Source: Enhygromyxa salina (GTDB lineage Bacteria > Myxococcota_A > Polyangia > Nannocystales > Nannocystaceae). Taken from it: a stretch of 64,000 nucleotides of DNA. This document shows, one piece after another, positions 16,722 to 25,074 of the stretch. The notes beneath the pieces were generated by a model. That model ran no database searches, had not been told where the DNA came from, and saw only the letters and a program-made list of their open reading frames with translations. The stretch is taken from positions 1 to 64,000 of the forward strand of contig NZ_PVNL01000086.1 of assembly GCF_002994635.1 (NCBI RefSeq), read 5' to 3'. Numbering within the stretch: the stretch's first letter is position 1; each line of letters begins with the position of its first letter. The position numbers and the translations under genes were made by a program.

Positions 16722-17629
16722 ACACGACCACGCGGTTCTTGGGTGCAGGGCCGGCCACCGACGCAGGCCAGGCCCGCGCGGCGCTCGTCGGGGTCCCCTA
16801 CGACGGGGCGGTGACCTATCGCAGCGGCGCCAGCGAGGGGCCCGACGGCCTGCGCCTGGCGTCGGACAGCATCGAGACCTACTGCCCCAAGCTCGATCGT
16901 TCCCTCGACGAATTCGGGTACGTCGACTTTGGAGATCTGGTCGTCGACGTGCCCGAGCCGGGCGCGATCGCTGGCGCGACGCCTGGCGAGCGGCTGGTGC
17001 GATCGCTGCGCAAGCAGCTCGACGCCCTGCCCGTGCTGCCGCTGGTTGCGATCGGCGGGGATCACCTGGTCGCCTACCCCTTCGTCGAGCGAGCGCTCGA
17101 GCAGCACCCCAACCTGCAGATCATCCACGTCGACGCGCACATGGATCTGCGCGCGGCGTGGGACGGTGAGCCCTACAATCACGCGACCGTGCTCGGGCGC
17201 CTGCGCGACCGCATGGGGCCCGATCACCGCCTCCACCAGTGGGGGATTCGCTCGGGTGAGCGGACCGAGTACCAGCTCGCCGCCGACGATCCCCGGATCG
17301 AGCTGCTCGGTGCGTCGCTCGAGCCGATGGCGGCCCGCGTGCGTGAGCTGCTCGCCGCTGACCTGCCGATCTACGTGACCCTCGACGTCGACGGCATCGA
17401 TCCAGCGGACATCCCCGGCACCGGTACACCCGAGCCCGACGGCCTGCGGTTTGGCGTGGTCGAGGCCGCGCTGGGGCTGCTGGCGAGCGCGCCGACGAAG
17501 GGCCCGGGGTTGATCGGCGCGGACGTGGTCGAGCTCGCGCCTGCGATCGATCCGACCGGACGCTCGCAGGTCGCGGTCGCCCGCCTGGTTCGCACGCTGC
17601 TGCTCGGGCTGGTCCGGGCGTCGGCGTGA
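16718..17629 (+). CDS. speB: Agmatinase/arginase-family ureohydrolase
   Basis: This is a 303-aa binuclear manganese ureohydrolase. The metal ligands are all present in the canonical motifs GGDH, HVDAHMD and DVDGIDPADIPGTGTPEP. Coupling to spermidine synthase through a GTGA overlap (16718-16721) argues that it is an agmatinase producing putrescine rather than an arginase. Formiminoglutamase or guanidinobutyrase activity cannot be excluded from sequence alone. No arginine decarboxylase is found in the window. Confidence 0.88.
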   Translation: MNTTTRFLGAGPATDAGQARAALVGVPYDGAVTYRSGASEGPDGLRLASDSIETYCPKLDRSLDEFGYVDFGDLVVDVPEPGAIAGATPGERLVRSLRKQLDALPVLPLVAIGGDHLVAYPFVERALEQHPNLQIIHVDAHMDLRAAWDGEPYNHATVLGRLRDRMGPDHRLHQWGIRSGERTEYQLAADDPRIELLGASLEPMAARVRELLAADLPIYVTLDVDGIDPADIPGTGTPEPDGLRFGVVEAALGLLASAPTKGPGLIGADVVELAPAIDPTGRSQVAVARLVRTLLLGLVRASA

Positions 17630-17678
17630 CGCCGGATCGCGCTCAGCGACGCGCGGTTCCTCTGCTAGAGTGGACTTG

Positions 17679-18995
17679 ATGCCTGCGGCGCAGATCCTGG
17701 TGCTGGCGACGCTGATCGCGGGCGATCCAGAATTTGCGCTGCACCTGCGGGCCCCGGCGATCGAGGTCGCGCCAGCGGTCAGCCCGAGCTCGCCGCACGC
17801 GCCCGCCCCCGATCAGCTCCCGATCCCCTACGACGACGCGGTCCCGATCCCACCGGTGGAGCACGCGGCCACGGACCTGCAGCGGCCTGATCCCGCCCAG
17901 CCCCGGCGCAAGCTCGGCACCAACACGACGATCTTCGTCAACTTCGACGGGGTCACGATCGGCGCCTGCTCGCCGCCGAACAGCCACGAGAATTGCTCGT
18001 CGCTCGAGGCCGGCAATACCTTCGCGCCGTACAGCGGCAGCCTCGCCCATCGCGTGGCGATCCTCGACGCGATGCGATCGCAGGTCAACGAGCTGGGCGT
18101 CCGCGTCACGGGCCAGCGGCCGCCGGACAGCGAGTCGTATGTGATGGTCGTGTACGGCGGGGAGTCGGTCGACGAAGAGGCGCTCGGCCGCGCGCCAGCT
18201 GGCGACTGCTGGGATGATCGGCCCAACGAGATCGCCCACGTGTACCTCGACGGCGAGCGCAGCTCGTGGGTCAACGGCGGGGCCTCGACCGCCCTGCACG
18301 AGTCGGCGCACACCTGGGGCTTCGACCACCTCGGGCTCGAGCACACGCTCATGGCCCCGAGCGGGGGCAACACGATCACCAAGTTCTTCGACGGTTGCGC
18401 GCAGATCGTCACGGACACCGCGCTCACCCCGGTCGAGGAGACGGGTAGCTGCCCGCAGATCAGCCTCGAGCAGTGCGGGCTCCCGGACTTTCAGAACGAC
18501 CTGGCGATGATGCGGCTGCTGTTTGGCGAGCCCTACATCGACGACATCGCCCCGGTCCTCGAGCTGGTCAGGCCGTTCGACGGGGCGTACTTCGTGGCCC
18601 CCGCCGACTTCGGCGTCGAGCTGCGAGTCATCGATGATCAGCACCCGCAGCGCTACGAGCTGGCGATCGGGATCCGCGATCTGGTCGACGACCCGGTGTT
18701 CTCGCCCGTGTACGATCCCAGCTTCGACGTGACCGCGCTGCCAGTCGGCGAGTGGGTGTTCGAGCTGCGCCTGCGCGACGCGGCCGGCAACGAGACCTCG
18801 CTCGAGTTTCTGGTCGTGGTGGGCGACGAGCCCCTGCGCCTCGACGACGGCTGCCACTGCACCGCGACGCGCCCCGGCGAGCGGGGCGAGCGAGGCAGCC
18901 TGGTCGCCCTCGGGCTGCTCGCGCTGCTGGGCCTGCTCAAAACACCACGACGGCGCCGAGCGCCGCGCCCACGTCAAAGTCCCGCCGCGGGGTGA
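17679..18995 (+). CDS. Secreted metzincin-like protein with MYXO-CTERM-like tail
   Basis: This 438-aa exported protein starts at ATG 17679 (GTG 17670 also possible) with a short hydrophobic signal. It contains HESAHTWGFDH, a HExxHxxxxxH zinc motif starting at His207, followed closely by HTLMAP, which may serve as the Met-turn. The C-terminus is a tripartite sorting signal of MYXO-CTERM type: a Cys-containing stretch (CHCTATRPG), a hydrophobic helix rich in Leu/Ala, and an Arg cluster (RRRR). MYXO-CTERM tails are associated with cell-surface anchoring in myxobacteria. The last 59 bp overlap the end of the convergent outer-membrane protein gene, which is unusual. Confidence 0.85.
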   Translation: MPAAQILVLATLIAGDPEFALHLRAPAIEVAPAVSPSSPHAPAPDQLPIPYDDAVPIPPVEHAATDLQRPDPAQPRRKLGTNTTIFVNFDGVTIGACSPPNSHENCSSLEAGNTFAPYSGSLAHRVAILDAMRSQVNELGVRVTGQRPPDSESYVMVVYGGESVDEEALGRAPAGDCWDDRPNEIAHVYLDGERSSWVNGGASTALHESAHTWGFDHLGLEHTLMAPSGGNTITKFFDGCAQIVTDTALTPVEETGSCPQISLEQCGLPDFQNDLAMMRLLFGEPYIDDIAPVLELVRPFDGAYFVAPADFGVELRVIDDQHPQRYELAIGIRDLVDDPVFSPVYDPSFDVTALPVGEWVFELRLRDAAGNETSLEFLVVVGDEPLRLDDGCHCTATRPGERGERGSLVALGLLALLGLLKTPRRRRAPRPRQSPAAG

Positions 18996-19830
18996 ACGGC
19001 ACCTGCACGCCCAGGGTCAGGGACCAGCGGCTGTCGATGTTCCACGCGAAGTTGGCCAGCGCGGTCGCCCGCGTGGTCCCGACCTCACGATCGCGCTCGC
19101 CCGCGCGGCTGCCCGCGCAATAGTCGAGCTCGCCCGCGACGCTGCGGCAGGCGTTGACCGCCCGAACATCGACGAGCGCCCCGCCGCCAACGGCGAGCTT
19201 GCCACCGAGGAGCCGGCCGCCGACCTGGCCACCCGCGCTGAGATCCAGCGCGACGCCAGCGGGTCGCCACTCGGTGCTGGCCACGCCGAGCAGCTGCCAG
19301 TACAGCCGCGAGTAGGTGCGGGTGTAGATCACGCTGGGCGTGACCGACCACAGCCGGCCCGTGTCGACCACGCTGCGAATGGTCCGGGTCGGAAAGCTGG
19401 CGCCAACGACGAAGGTCAAGGTTCGATGGATCAGCTTGTCGGCGTGGGGCGTGACGCGGATGAACGCCCGGGTGTCGCCGTAGCCGGCCTGGACCTCGCT
19501 CGGTCCGCCGTCGGGTTGCTCCGCGATGATCGTGAACGGCAGCTGGGCACCAAACGAGAACGCAGGGATCGGCGCGTACTCGCCGAGCAAGCTCAGATCA
19601 TTGCGCTGGCCCGGCACGATCCCGACGCCCGAGTGGCTGAACTCGTTGAGCAACATCAAGCGACTGCGCGCTGATCCGCCGCGGCTGCCGAGGCTGTTGA
19701 TGCTGCGCACGCCCTCGGAGCTGCCGTGGCCGGCCACGTGGTGGGCCTTTGCCCGGCTCGGAAACCACACCAACACCACGGCCAGAATCACCAGCGCGAG
19801 TCGGCGTCGTGGCTCGCTACTCCTTTGCAT
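18937..19830 (-). CDS. Predicted outer-membrane beta-barrel protein
   Basis: The product has 297 aa from ATG 19830; an upstream in-frame start at 19905 would lie inside the preceding cytochrome gene. A signal peptide (RRRLALVILAVVLVWFPSRAKA) is followed by a His-rich AHHVAGHG segment and alternating amphipathic strands. The chain ends in GAALGAVVVF, whose terminal Phe is typical of barrel proteins inserted by the Bam machinery. It overlaps the end of the upstream diheme cytochrome gene by 14 bp and is probably in one operon with it, which suggests a role in redox or metal exchange at the outer membrane. The exact substrate is unknown. Confidence 0.7.
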   Translation of the reverse strand: MQRSSEPRRRLALVILAVVLVWFPSRAKAHHVAGHGSSEGVRSINSLGSRGGSARSRLMLLNEFSHSGVGIVPGQRNDLSLLGEYAPIPAFSFGAQLPFTIIAEQPDGGPSEVQAGYGDTRAFIRVTPHADKLIHRTLTFVVGASFPTRTIRSVVDTGRLWSVTPSVIYTRTYSRLYWQLLGVASTEWRPAGVALDLSAGGQVGGRLLGGKLAVGGGALVDVRAVNACRSVAGELDYCAGSRAGERDREVGTTRATALANFAWNIDSRWSLTLGVQVPFTPRRDFDVGAALGAVVVF

Positions 19831-20149
19831 GACCGACCTTGGCGAGGGACGGCAGGCGATCGCTATTGGTGGCCCGGCGCGAGTCGACGCTGCCCGACCT
19901 GTCACGAGCGCGATGACAGTCCACGCATGTGCGCGCCTCCGTCAGCATCCAGTCGGCGACGATCGGCGCCTCGGTCGGCCCGCCCAGCTTCAGCGCCTCA
20001 CGCTCGCTCACGTGGCAGCCCATGCACGTCTGCGAGTCGCTCGCCTGGTTGACCCCCGCGTGCTCGCCCACCACGCGAATATTTGGCGCGAACGCAGGCA
20101 GGCATCCCAGCGTCGCAATCACGACGGCTCCTATCAGCCCGTGGCGCAC
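19817..20149 (-). CDS. Diheme c-type cytochrome
   Basis: This small exported protein (110 aa from GTG 20149) has a hydrophobic N-terminus and two covalent heme-binding motifs, CMGCH and CVDCH, about 33 residues apart. The start is chosen so that the signal segment GLIGAVVIATLGCLPAF is N-terminal; a longer open frame upstream would cross the divergent promoter. The protein is likely a periplasmic electron carrier. It is divergent from the FixH/YtkA-like lipoprotein and the RegBA-type regulators, and is probably controlled by them through the palindrome at 20185. Confidence 0.8.
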   Translation of the reverse strand: MRHGLIGAVVIATLGCLPAFAPNIRVVGEHAGVNQASDSQTCMGCHVSEREALKLGGPTEAPIVADWMLTEARTCVDCHRARDRSGSVDSRRATNSDRLPSLAKVGHAKE

Positions 20150-20184
20150 GCGTACGCTATATGCCGAGTTGCCGACCCCGGCCT

Positions 20185-20199
20185 GCGACGAAATGTCGC
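20185..20199. promoter_or_regulatory. GCGAC-N5-GTCGC palindrome, candidate RegA/PrrA-type operator
   Basis: A perfect inverted repeat, gcgac-gaaat-gtcgc, sits in the 102-bp divergent promoter between the diheme cytochrome and the FixH/YtkA-like gene. A further GTCGC half-site lies at 20211-20215. DNA sites of the RegA/PrrA/ActR response-regulator family are described as GCGNC and GNCGC half-sites with variable spacing. A RegA homologue is encoded 2 kb away at 22300-22872, which makes this a credible binding site, although unproven. Confidence 0.55.
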
Positions 20200-20251
20200 G
20201 GTGACAGGTCGTCGCACCCTCGCCAGAATCCCTCCGGTAGGTTCTCGCCCC

Positions 20252-20836
20252 ATGACACGCACCTCGACTTCGTTGCTGGCCGCGTCGCTCCTGCTTGGGT
20301 CTATCGCAGGGCTGATGATCGGCTGTGACAGTGAACCAGGCGTGGGCAGCCCTTGCGCGTCCACAGAGGACTGCGGCGGCGAGCTCATCTGCGACGTGCA
20401 CGACGGCCAGGGCACCTGCCAACACGAGCACGGGCACGGCACGCATTCGGGGGAGGAGGACGCCGAGGAGGACTGCGCCGCGGACACTCGCGCCGAACAC
20501 TACGCCGTGGGCCTGAGCAAGAGCGGGTCGTTGGTGACCGCGAGCTTCGTCTCGGCCGACCCCGCCCCACCGATCCGCGGCGACAACAGCTGGGTCCTGA
20601 GCTTCTCAGACGCAGACGGCGCGGCGCTCGACGACCTCGAGATCACGGTGACGCCGATCATGCCCGACCACGGCCACGGCACACCGGTCAGCGCAGAGGT
20701 CACGCCGACCGGGGTCCCCGGGGAGTACCGCCTCGACCCGGTCAACCTGTTCATGGCCGGCTACTGGGAGATCACCTTGGATATCGCGCTGGCCGACCAG
20801 CAAGACTCGATCATGTTTGGGTTCTGTGTCGACTGA
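20252..20836 (+). CDS. FixH/YtkA-like periplasmic lipoprotein
   Basis: This 194-aa lipoprotein has a lipobox ending in MIGC. A Cys-rich segment (VGSPCASTEDCGGELICD) and a His/Glu-rich linker (HEHGHGTHSGEED) follow. The C-terminal immunoglobulin-like domain contains IMPDHGHGTPVSAEV and LFMAGYWEITLDI, which match the YtkA/FixH fold found in copper and cytochrome-oxidase maturation proteins. The His-rich stretch suggests metal binding. The gene lies immediately upstream of a RegB/RegA-type two-component system, supporting a redox or metal function. A 42-bp gap separates it from the sensor kinase. Confidence 0.75.
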   Translation: MTRTSTSLLAASLLLGSIAGLMIGCDSEPGVGSPCASTEDCGGELICDVHDGQGTCQHEHGHGTHSGEEDAEEDCAADTRAEHYAVGLSKSGSLVTASFVSADPAPPIRGDNSWVLSFSDADGAALDDLEITVTPIMPDHGHGTPVSAEVTPTGVPGEYRLDPVNLFMAGYWEITLDIALADQQDSIMFGFCVD

Positions 20837-20878
20837 GCGAGGTGATCGCTCGGGTCCGCGGTAGCATCTCGGCGCGCG

Positions 20879-22303
20879 ATGACAACGACGATGATCGGCG
20901 AGCAAGCGCGAGCCAACGCGCGCATCACCTTGCGCAACCTGATCGCGGCGCGCTGGGTCCTGATCGCGCTGGCCTCGGCGAGCGTGCTGATCGCTGCGCT
21001 CGCCGCTGATCGGCTCCCGGTCGGCCTGCTCCCGCGGAGCGAGCACCCGCTCGCGGTGTGCACCACGATCGCCGTGTGGACCCTGCTCAACGTCGCAAGC
21101 ACGCTGGCGCTGGGGCGGGGCCGGGCGAGCGAGCCGCTCGCGGGCGCCCACCTGCTCGCCGACGCGGTCGCGCTGACGTTGTTGCTCGCGCTCTCGGGCG
21201 GGCCGGCCAACCCGTTCACGATCCTGTATTTCTTGCCGATCACCCTGGCCACGCAGGTCTCGCCGCGCTGGACGTGGGCGCTGGCTGGCGTGTGCGTGGC
21301 CGGGTTCGCGGGGCTGTTCCTGCTCACGCCGGCCGAGCCCGAGCCCATGCCAGCGCCCGAGCCGGTCACGGCCGTCGAAGATCCCCACGCCCACCACCAC
21401 ATGCCCGCGCCGCACGACTCGGCCGCGGGTCCGGCCATGGGTCCGGCCATGGGCGCCGAGCCGCACGGCGAGCACTTCGAGGGCCATCAGCTTGGCATGT
21501 GGGTCGCGTTTGGGCTGGTCGGCGTGCTGATCACCGTGTTTGTCCACCGGACCGCGCTGGCGCTCGCGCATCAGCGCGACGAGCTCGCCCGGCTGCGGCA
21601 GACCACCCTCGAAGATCGCCACCTCACCGCGCTCGGGGCCCTCGCGGCTGGAGCTGGCCACGAGCTCGGGACGCCGCTTGGAACCATCAAGCTGCTGGTC
21701 GACGAGCTCCCGCACCTGCCGCCCGCCGAGTCCGAGGCCGCGCTCGACACGATCCGGACTGAGCTCGCCCGCTGCAAGCTGATCGTGTCGCGGATGGCCA
21801 GCCCCGAGCTGCGCGTGACCGCGCTGGGTCAGGCCAGCGCGCAGCCGTGGCCGCTCACCCAGCTGGCCGCCGAGCTCGAGCGGGTCGACGCTGGCGTGTC
21901 GCTTGAGGTCGAGATCGACGATGAAGTCGCCGACCGATCCTGCCGCCAACCCTTTGGCGCGCTCAGCCAGGTGCTCCGCGAGCTGCTCAACAACGCCGCC
22001 GACGCGTCCCGGCGCACTGGTCAGCCAGATCGCGCCGTCGTGGTCCGGCTCTACAGTCGCGCCGAGGCGCTGGTCATCGACATCGTCGATCGCGGGGTCG
22101 GCATGGACAGCCACGACCTCGCCGCGGCGTTCAGCCCGTTCCACACGACCCGACCGGAGAACCAGGGCATGGGCCTGGGCCTGTACCTCGCGCGCGCCCA
22201 CCTGCGTCAGCTCGGCGGCACGATCGAGATCGAGTCCGAGCTCGGGCGCGGGACCCTGGTCCGCGTCGAGCTGCCGCTCGACGAGCGGGGGACGTCGGCA
22301 TGA
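20879..22303 (+). CDS. RegB/PrrB-type redox sensor histidine kinase
   Basis: This 474-aa membrane sensor kinase has an N-terminal hydrophobic region (to about residue 220) with several membrane helices and the signature GGPANPF (107-113). That motif corresponds to the GGXXNPF ubiquinone-interaction loop of RegB. The phosphoacceptor lies in GHELGTPLGTIKLL (His261), the distinctive RegB-type H-box. Cys299, 38 residues further on in ARCKLIV, is positioned like the redox-active cysteine of Rhodobacter RegB. N- and G-boxes (ELLNNAADAS, GVGMDS, GMGLGLYLARAH) are complete. An extra His-rich insert (about 165-190) is present between the helices. It overlaps the response-regulator start by ATGA. Confidence 0.85.
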   Translation: MTTTMIGEQARANARITLRNLIAARWVLIALASASVLIAALAADRLPVGLLPRSEHPLAVCTTIAVWTLLNVASTLALGRGRASEPLAGAHLLADAVALTLLLALSGGPANPFTILYFLPITLATQVSPRWTWALAGVCVAGFAGLFLLTPAEPEPMPAPEPVTAVEDPHAHHHMPAPHDSAAGPAMGPAMGAEPHGEHFEGHQLGMWVAFGLVGVLITVFVHRTALALAHQRDELARLRQTTLEDRHLTALGALAAGAGHELGTPLGTIKLLVDELPHLPPAESEAALDTIRTELARCKLIVSRMASPELRVTALGQASAQPWPLTQLAAELERVDAGVSLEVEIDDEVADRSCRQPFGALSQVLRELLNNAADASRRTGQPDRAVVVRLYSRAEALVIDIVDRGVGMDSHDLAAAFSPFHTTRPENQGMGLGLYLARAHLRQLGGTIEIESELGRGTLVRVELPLDERGTSA

Positions 22304-22872
22304 CCACGCCCCCGACCGCGATCACGATCATGATCGTCGACGACGATCGTCCGTTCGCGACCGCGCTCGCCAGCGCGCTGCGTCGGCGCGGGTTTCAGAC
22401 GGTGCTCGCCCACGACTATGACGGCGCGATGGCCGAGGCCGAGGCCTGGCAGCCCGAGCAGGCGGTGATCGATCTGCGCATGCCGGGCCGCAACGGGCTC
22501 GAGGTCGTGGCCAGCCTGCGCGAGCGCTGGCCGACGCTGCGGGTGGTCGTGCTGACCGGGTTCGGCTCGATCGCAACCGCGGTCGAGGCGATCAAGCTGG
22601 GCGCCGTCCACTACCTCACCAAGCCGACCAGCGTCGACGACATCCTCGCGGCGTTCGAGCGCACCGAGCCGGTCCTGCTCGACACGCCCACCAACCACCA
22701 CGCGACCCCGCTCGACGAGCTCGAGTGGGAGCACCTCCAGAGGGTCCTGACCGACTGCGGGGGCAACGTGTCCGAGGCCGCGCGGCGCCTGGGCATGCAC
22801 CGACGCACCCTGCAGCGCAAGCTCGCGCGCAAGGCCGCTGTCCCCTCGCGTCGCAAGCCCGACTCCCGCTGA
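22300..22872 (+). CDS. RegA/PrrA/ActR-type response regulator
   Basis: This 190-aa regulator has a receiver domain (phosphoacceptor Asp58 in VIDLRMPG, acidic cluster DDD 14-16, Lys107 in YLTKPTS) and a C-terminal Fis-type helix-turn-helix, NVSEAARRLGMHRRTLQRKL. This small architecture and the HTH sequence are characteristic of RegA/PrrA/ActR, which activates respiratory and redox genes when phosphorylated by RegB. Translation is coupled to the sensor gene. Likely targets include the adjacent divergent cytochrome/FixH-like promoter. Confidence 0.87.
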   Translation: MTTPPTAITIMIVDDDRPFATALASALRRRGFQTVLAHDYDGAMAEAEAWQPEQAVIDLRMPGRNGLEVVASLRERWPTLRVVVLTGFGSIATAVEAIKLGAVHYLTKPTSVDDILAAFERTEPVLLDTPTNHHATPLDELEWEHLQRVLTDCGGNVSEAARRLGMHRRTLQRKLARKAAVPSRRKPDSR

Positions 22873-22999
22873 TCGTGCTCCGGCGCGGCGTTCTGCTGTC
22901 CAATTGGGGGCGCGAGGGGGCGAAAGCGGCCGCTTCCTCCGCCGTTGCCCGGCGGCGCCCTCGACCTCGGGCCGCCGCAACGCTAAGAACACTGCGCCC

Positions 23000-23734
23000 A
23001 TGTCCCGACTTCTCCCTGTGTCACTGAGTTTGGCCGGGCTCGCCCTGTGTCTCGGCTGCCCGGCCAAGGTCCCGACCCCCGAGCAACAGGCGACGCCGAC
23101 CCCGGCCACGCCCGAGGTCACGGCGACCGAGGACCCCCGGGTCGTGCGCGACGGCGACGATCTCTACGCGGCAGAGTCGGCCCCGCGACCGCTGCCGGGC
23201 CAGCCCGCGCTCGGCTCCGGCAAGCCCGACACCAGCAACGGCGTGTGCAAGCTGTTTGCGCCCAAGCTGGAGGAGCCCCACTGCTGCCCGTTCGAGACCG
23301 GCTTCGACGCCGAGCGGGTCCAGCAGCTGTGCGGCCACGCGCTGTACATGGGTGAGTCGCTGCACCAGAGCTGCGGTTACTTCTTTCTGCCTGACATGAA
23401 CGGCAGCGCGCCGGTCTCGATGCGGGGCTCCAAGATCAACCGCGAGGACGTCAGCGAGGCCGCGGCCGATCATGACCTGCGCCTGGGTCGGCTGACCAAC
23501 AACGACGCGTTCGAGTCCACGCCGATCCCCGGGGTCGAGGGGGCCGTGTGGAGCCAGGCCGACGGGCTGAACTGGGCGTTCTTGCCGGGCTGGTCCTCCG
23601 TGCGCCTGATCAGCTGGGCCGACGACGCGTGCCCACGCGACGCCATGCCCGAGGTCCTGAAGCTGATCGCCGAGGCCAAGCAGCCGCCAGAGAACGCGCC
23701 GCGTCCAGATCTCCTGCCCAAGGCCCGGCAGTAG
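23000..23734 (+). CDS. Hypothetical lipoprotein
   Basis: The 244-aa product starts at ATG 23000, with a signal peptide ending in LALCLGC (lipobox Cys), then a Pro/Thr-rich linker (TPEQQATPTPATPEV). The mature part has several cysteines, including a CC pair in PHCCPFETGF, and a region SLHQSCGYFFLPD. I do not recognise the family. The gene precedes the sterol-isomerase homologue by 12 bp and is probably co-transcribed with it, but a functional link is only inference. Confidence 0.7.
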   Translation: MSRLLPVSLSLAGLALCLGCPAKVPTPEQQATPTPATPEVTATEDPRVVRDGDDLYAAESAPRPLPGQPALGSGKPDTSNGVCKLFAPKLEEPHCCPFETGFDAERVQQLCGHALYMGESLHQSCGYFFLPDMNGSAPVSMRGSKINREDVSEAAADHDLRLGRLTNNDAFESTPIPGVEGAVWSQADGLNWAFLPGWSSVRLISWADDACPRDAMPEVLKLIAEAKQPPENAPRPDLLPKARQ

Positions 23735-23746
23735 TATCGTGCGCCG

Positions 23747-24544
23747 GTGGCCACCACCGGCACGGGGCAATGGTTGTCGAGCAACCCGGCGAAGGCCAGG
23801 GTCGAGCGCCTGTATCTGATCTACAGCCCGATCTGGATCGCGCTGGTCGGTCTGGTGATGTTGACCGGCATGTACCGCAGCTGGGGCGACCCGGGCTACA
23901 TGCTGTTTGGCCTGGGCGTGGCCGCGCCGCTGTGGCTGATCCCGTACCTGGTGCTGCCGCCCGACTCGGCCAGCGTCCCGTTCTGGCGCACGCAGTGGTT
24001 TCGGCTGAACCTGTGGATCGGGATCTTCGTGTTCGTGGGCAGCTACGTGTTCACCCACTACTTCTTTGACGTGGTCGGCATGCGCTACGGATTCCCGACC
24101 CAGTGGAACCTGCAAGCCGAGCTGGTCGGCGACAGCGACGCGACCGTCCCGCTGTTCTTGTACCCGCTCACCCAGGCCTACTTCATGACCTACCACGTGG
24201 TGACCACGGTCGTGCTCCGCTACCTGAGCACGCGCTGGTCGCTGAAGCTGCTGGGCAAGGTCGCCGTGGTCGGGCTGCTCGCCTATGTGGTCGCGTTCGC
24301 CGAGACCTTCTTCATGGCCGTGCCAGCGTTGGACGACGTGTTCGAGTACGCCGATCGCGGCCGCATGCTGGTGTGGGGGTCGATGTTCTATGGCAGCTTC
24401 TTCGTGATCAGCATCCCGGTGTTCGCCGGGATCGACGAAGATCGGACCTGGACGATCCGACGGACAGCCCTCTCGGCGCTGGGGGTGAGCATGGCCGTGT
24501 TCGTGGTCCTGGACGTGTGGGCCAAGATCATCGGCCCGCTGTGA
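23747..24544 (+). CDS. Cycloeucalenol cycloisomerase homologue (sterol biosynthesis)
   Basis: This 265-aa integral membrane protein (GTG start) has about six hydrophobic segments. It aligns by eye along its length with plant cycloeucalenol cycloisomerase (CPI1), which opens the 9,19-cyclopropane ring of cycloeucalenol to give obtusifoliol. Conserved blocks are WLSSNPAK, IFVFVGSYVFTHYFF, a YHV motif followed by LRYLS, AFAETFF, and YADRGRMLVWGSMFYGSFF leading to IDEDR. Nannocystaceae are among the few bacteria that make sterols, so the enzyme would act in a cycloartenol-derived route. No other sterol gene is present in the window, so substrate and step are inferred. Confidence 0.85.
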   Translation: MATTGTGQWLSSNPAKARVERLYLIYSPIWIALVGLVMLTGMYRSWGDPGYMLFGLGVAAPLWLIPYLVLPPDSASVPFWRTQWFRLNLWIGIFVFVGSYVFTHYFFDVVGMRYGFPTQWNLQAELVGDSDATVPLFLYPLTQAYFMTYHVVTTVVLRYLSTRWSLKLLGKVAVVGLLAYVVAFAETFFMAVPALDDVFEYADRGRMLVWGSMFYGSFFVISIPVFAGIDEDRTWTIRRTALSALGVSMAVFVVLDVWAKIIGPL

Positions 24545-24573
24545 GCCCGGCGCGGGCGCTGCTAAGCTGCGCC

Positions 24574-25005
24574 ATGGCTCGACTCTCGACTTTGGTGCTC
24601 GCCTCGCTGCTGCTGCTCGGCTGCAAGGGCGACGACGCGACCGAGCAAGGCGACGCGACGACGGGTGATCTCCATGAATCGGGCGACGCCGCGGGGACCG
24701 ACGAGACCAGCGCCGACACGGGTGATCCGCTGTGCTTTCCAGAGGGGATCTACGGCCCATGCAGCACCAACATGGGCTGCCAGTGTGTGCTGGGTGGCGA
24801 TCTCTATCAGGCCTGCACGCGCTCGTGCAGCACGGCGAGCGAGTGCGGGGATCCAGCCGACTTCCCTGGCGCCACGCCGATCTGCATGCCGGTCAACCCG
24901 GGCGAGCCCGACATGATCTGCGCGCTGTCGTGCACGACCGACGCCGACTGCCCGTGCGGGCTGGAGTGTCAGGGGACCTACCTGATCTGCACCGAACCGC
25001 AGTGA
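24574..25005 (+). CDS. Cysteine-rich lipoprotein
   Basis: The 143-aa lipoprotein has lipobox LLLLGC and an acidic Thr/Gly/Asp linker to about residue 50. The domain that follows has at least twelve cysteines (GPCSTNMGCQCVLGG, CTRSCSTASECGD, LSCTTDADCPCG) in a pattern like the small disulphide modules repeated in myxobacterial surface lipoproteins. The function is unknown. The downstream gene is a DNA ligase 69 bp away and is probably unrelated. Confidence 0.75.
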   Translation: MARLSTLVLASLLLLGCKGDDATEQGDATTGDLHESGDAAGTDETSADTGDPLCFPEGIYGPCSTNMGCQCVLGGDLYQACTRSCSTASECGDPADFPGATPICMPVNPGEPDMICALSCTTDADCPCGLECQGTYLICTEPQ

Positions 25006-25074
25006 GACGCCACCCGGCCACCCTGGCAGGCCACGCGCAGACAACCCGGCGGACCCTGGTATCCTGCCCGCCCC

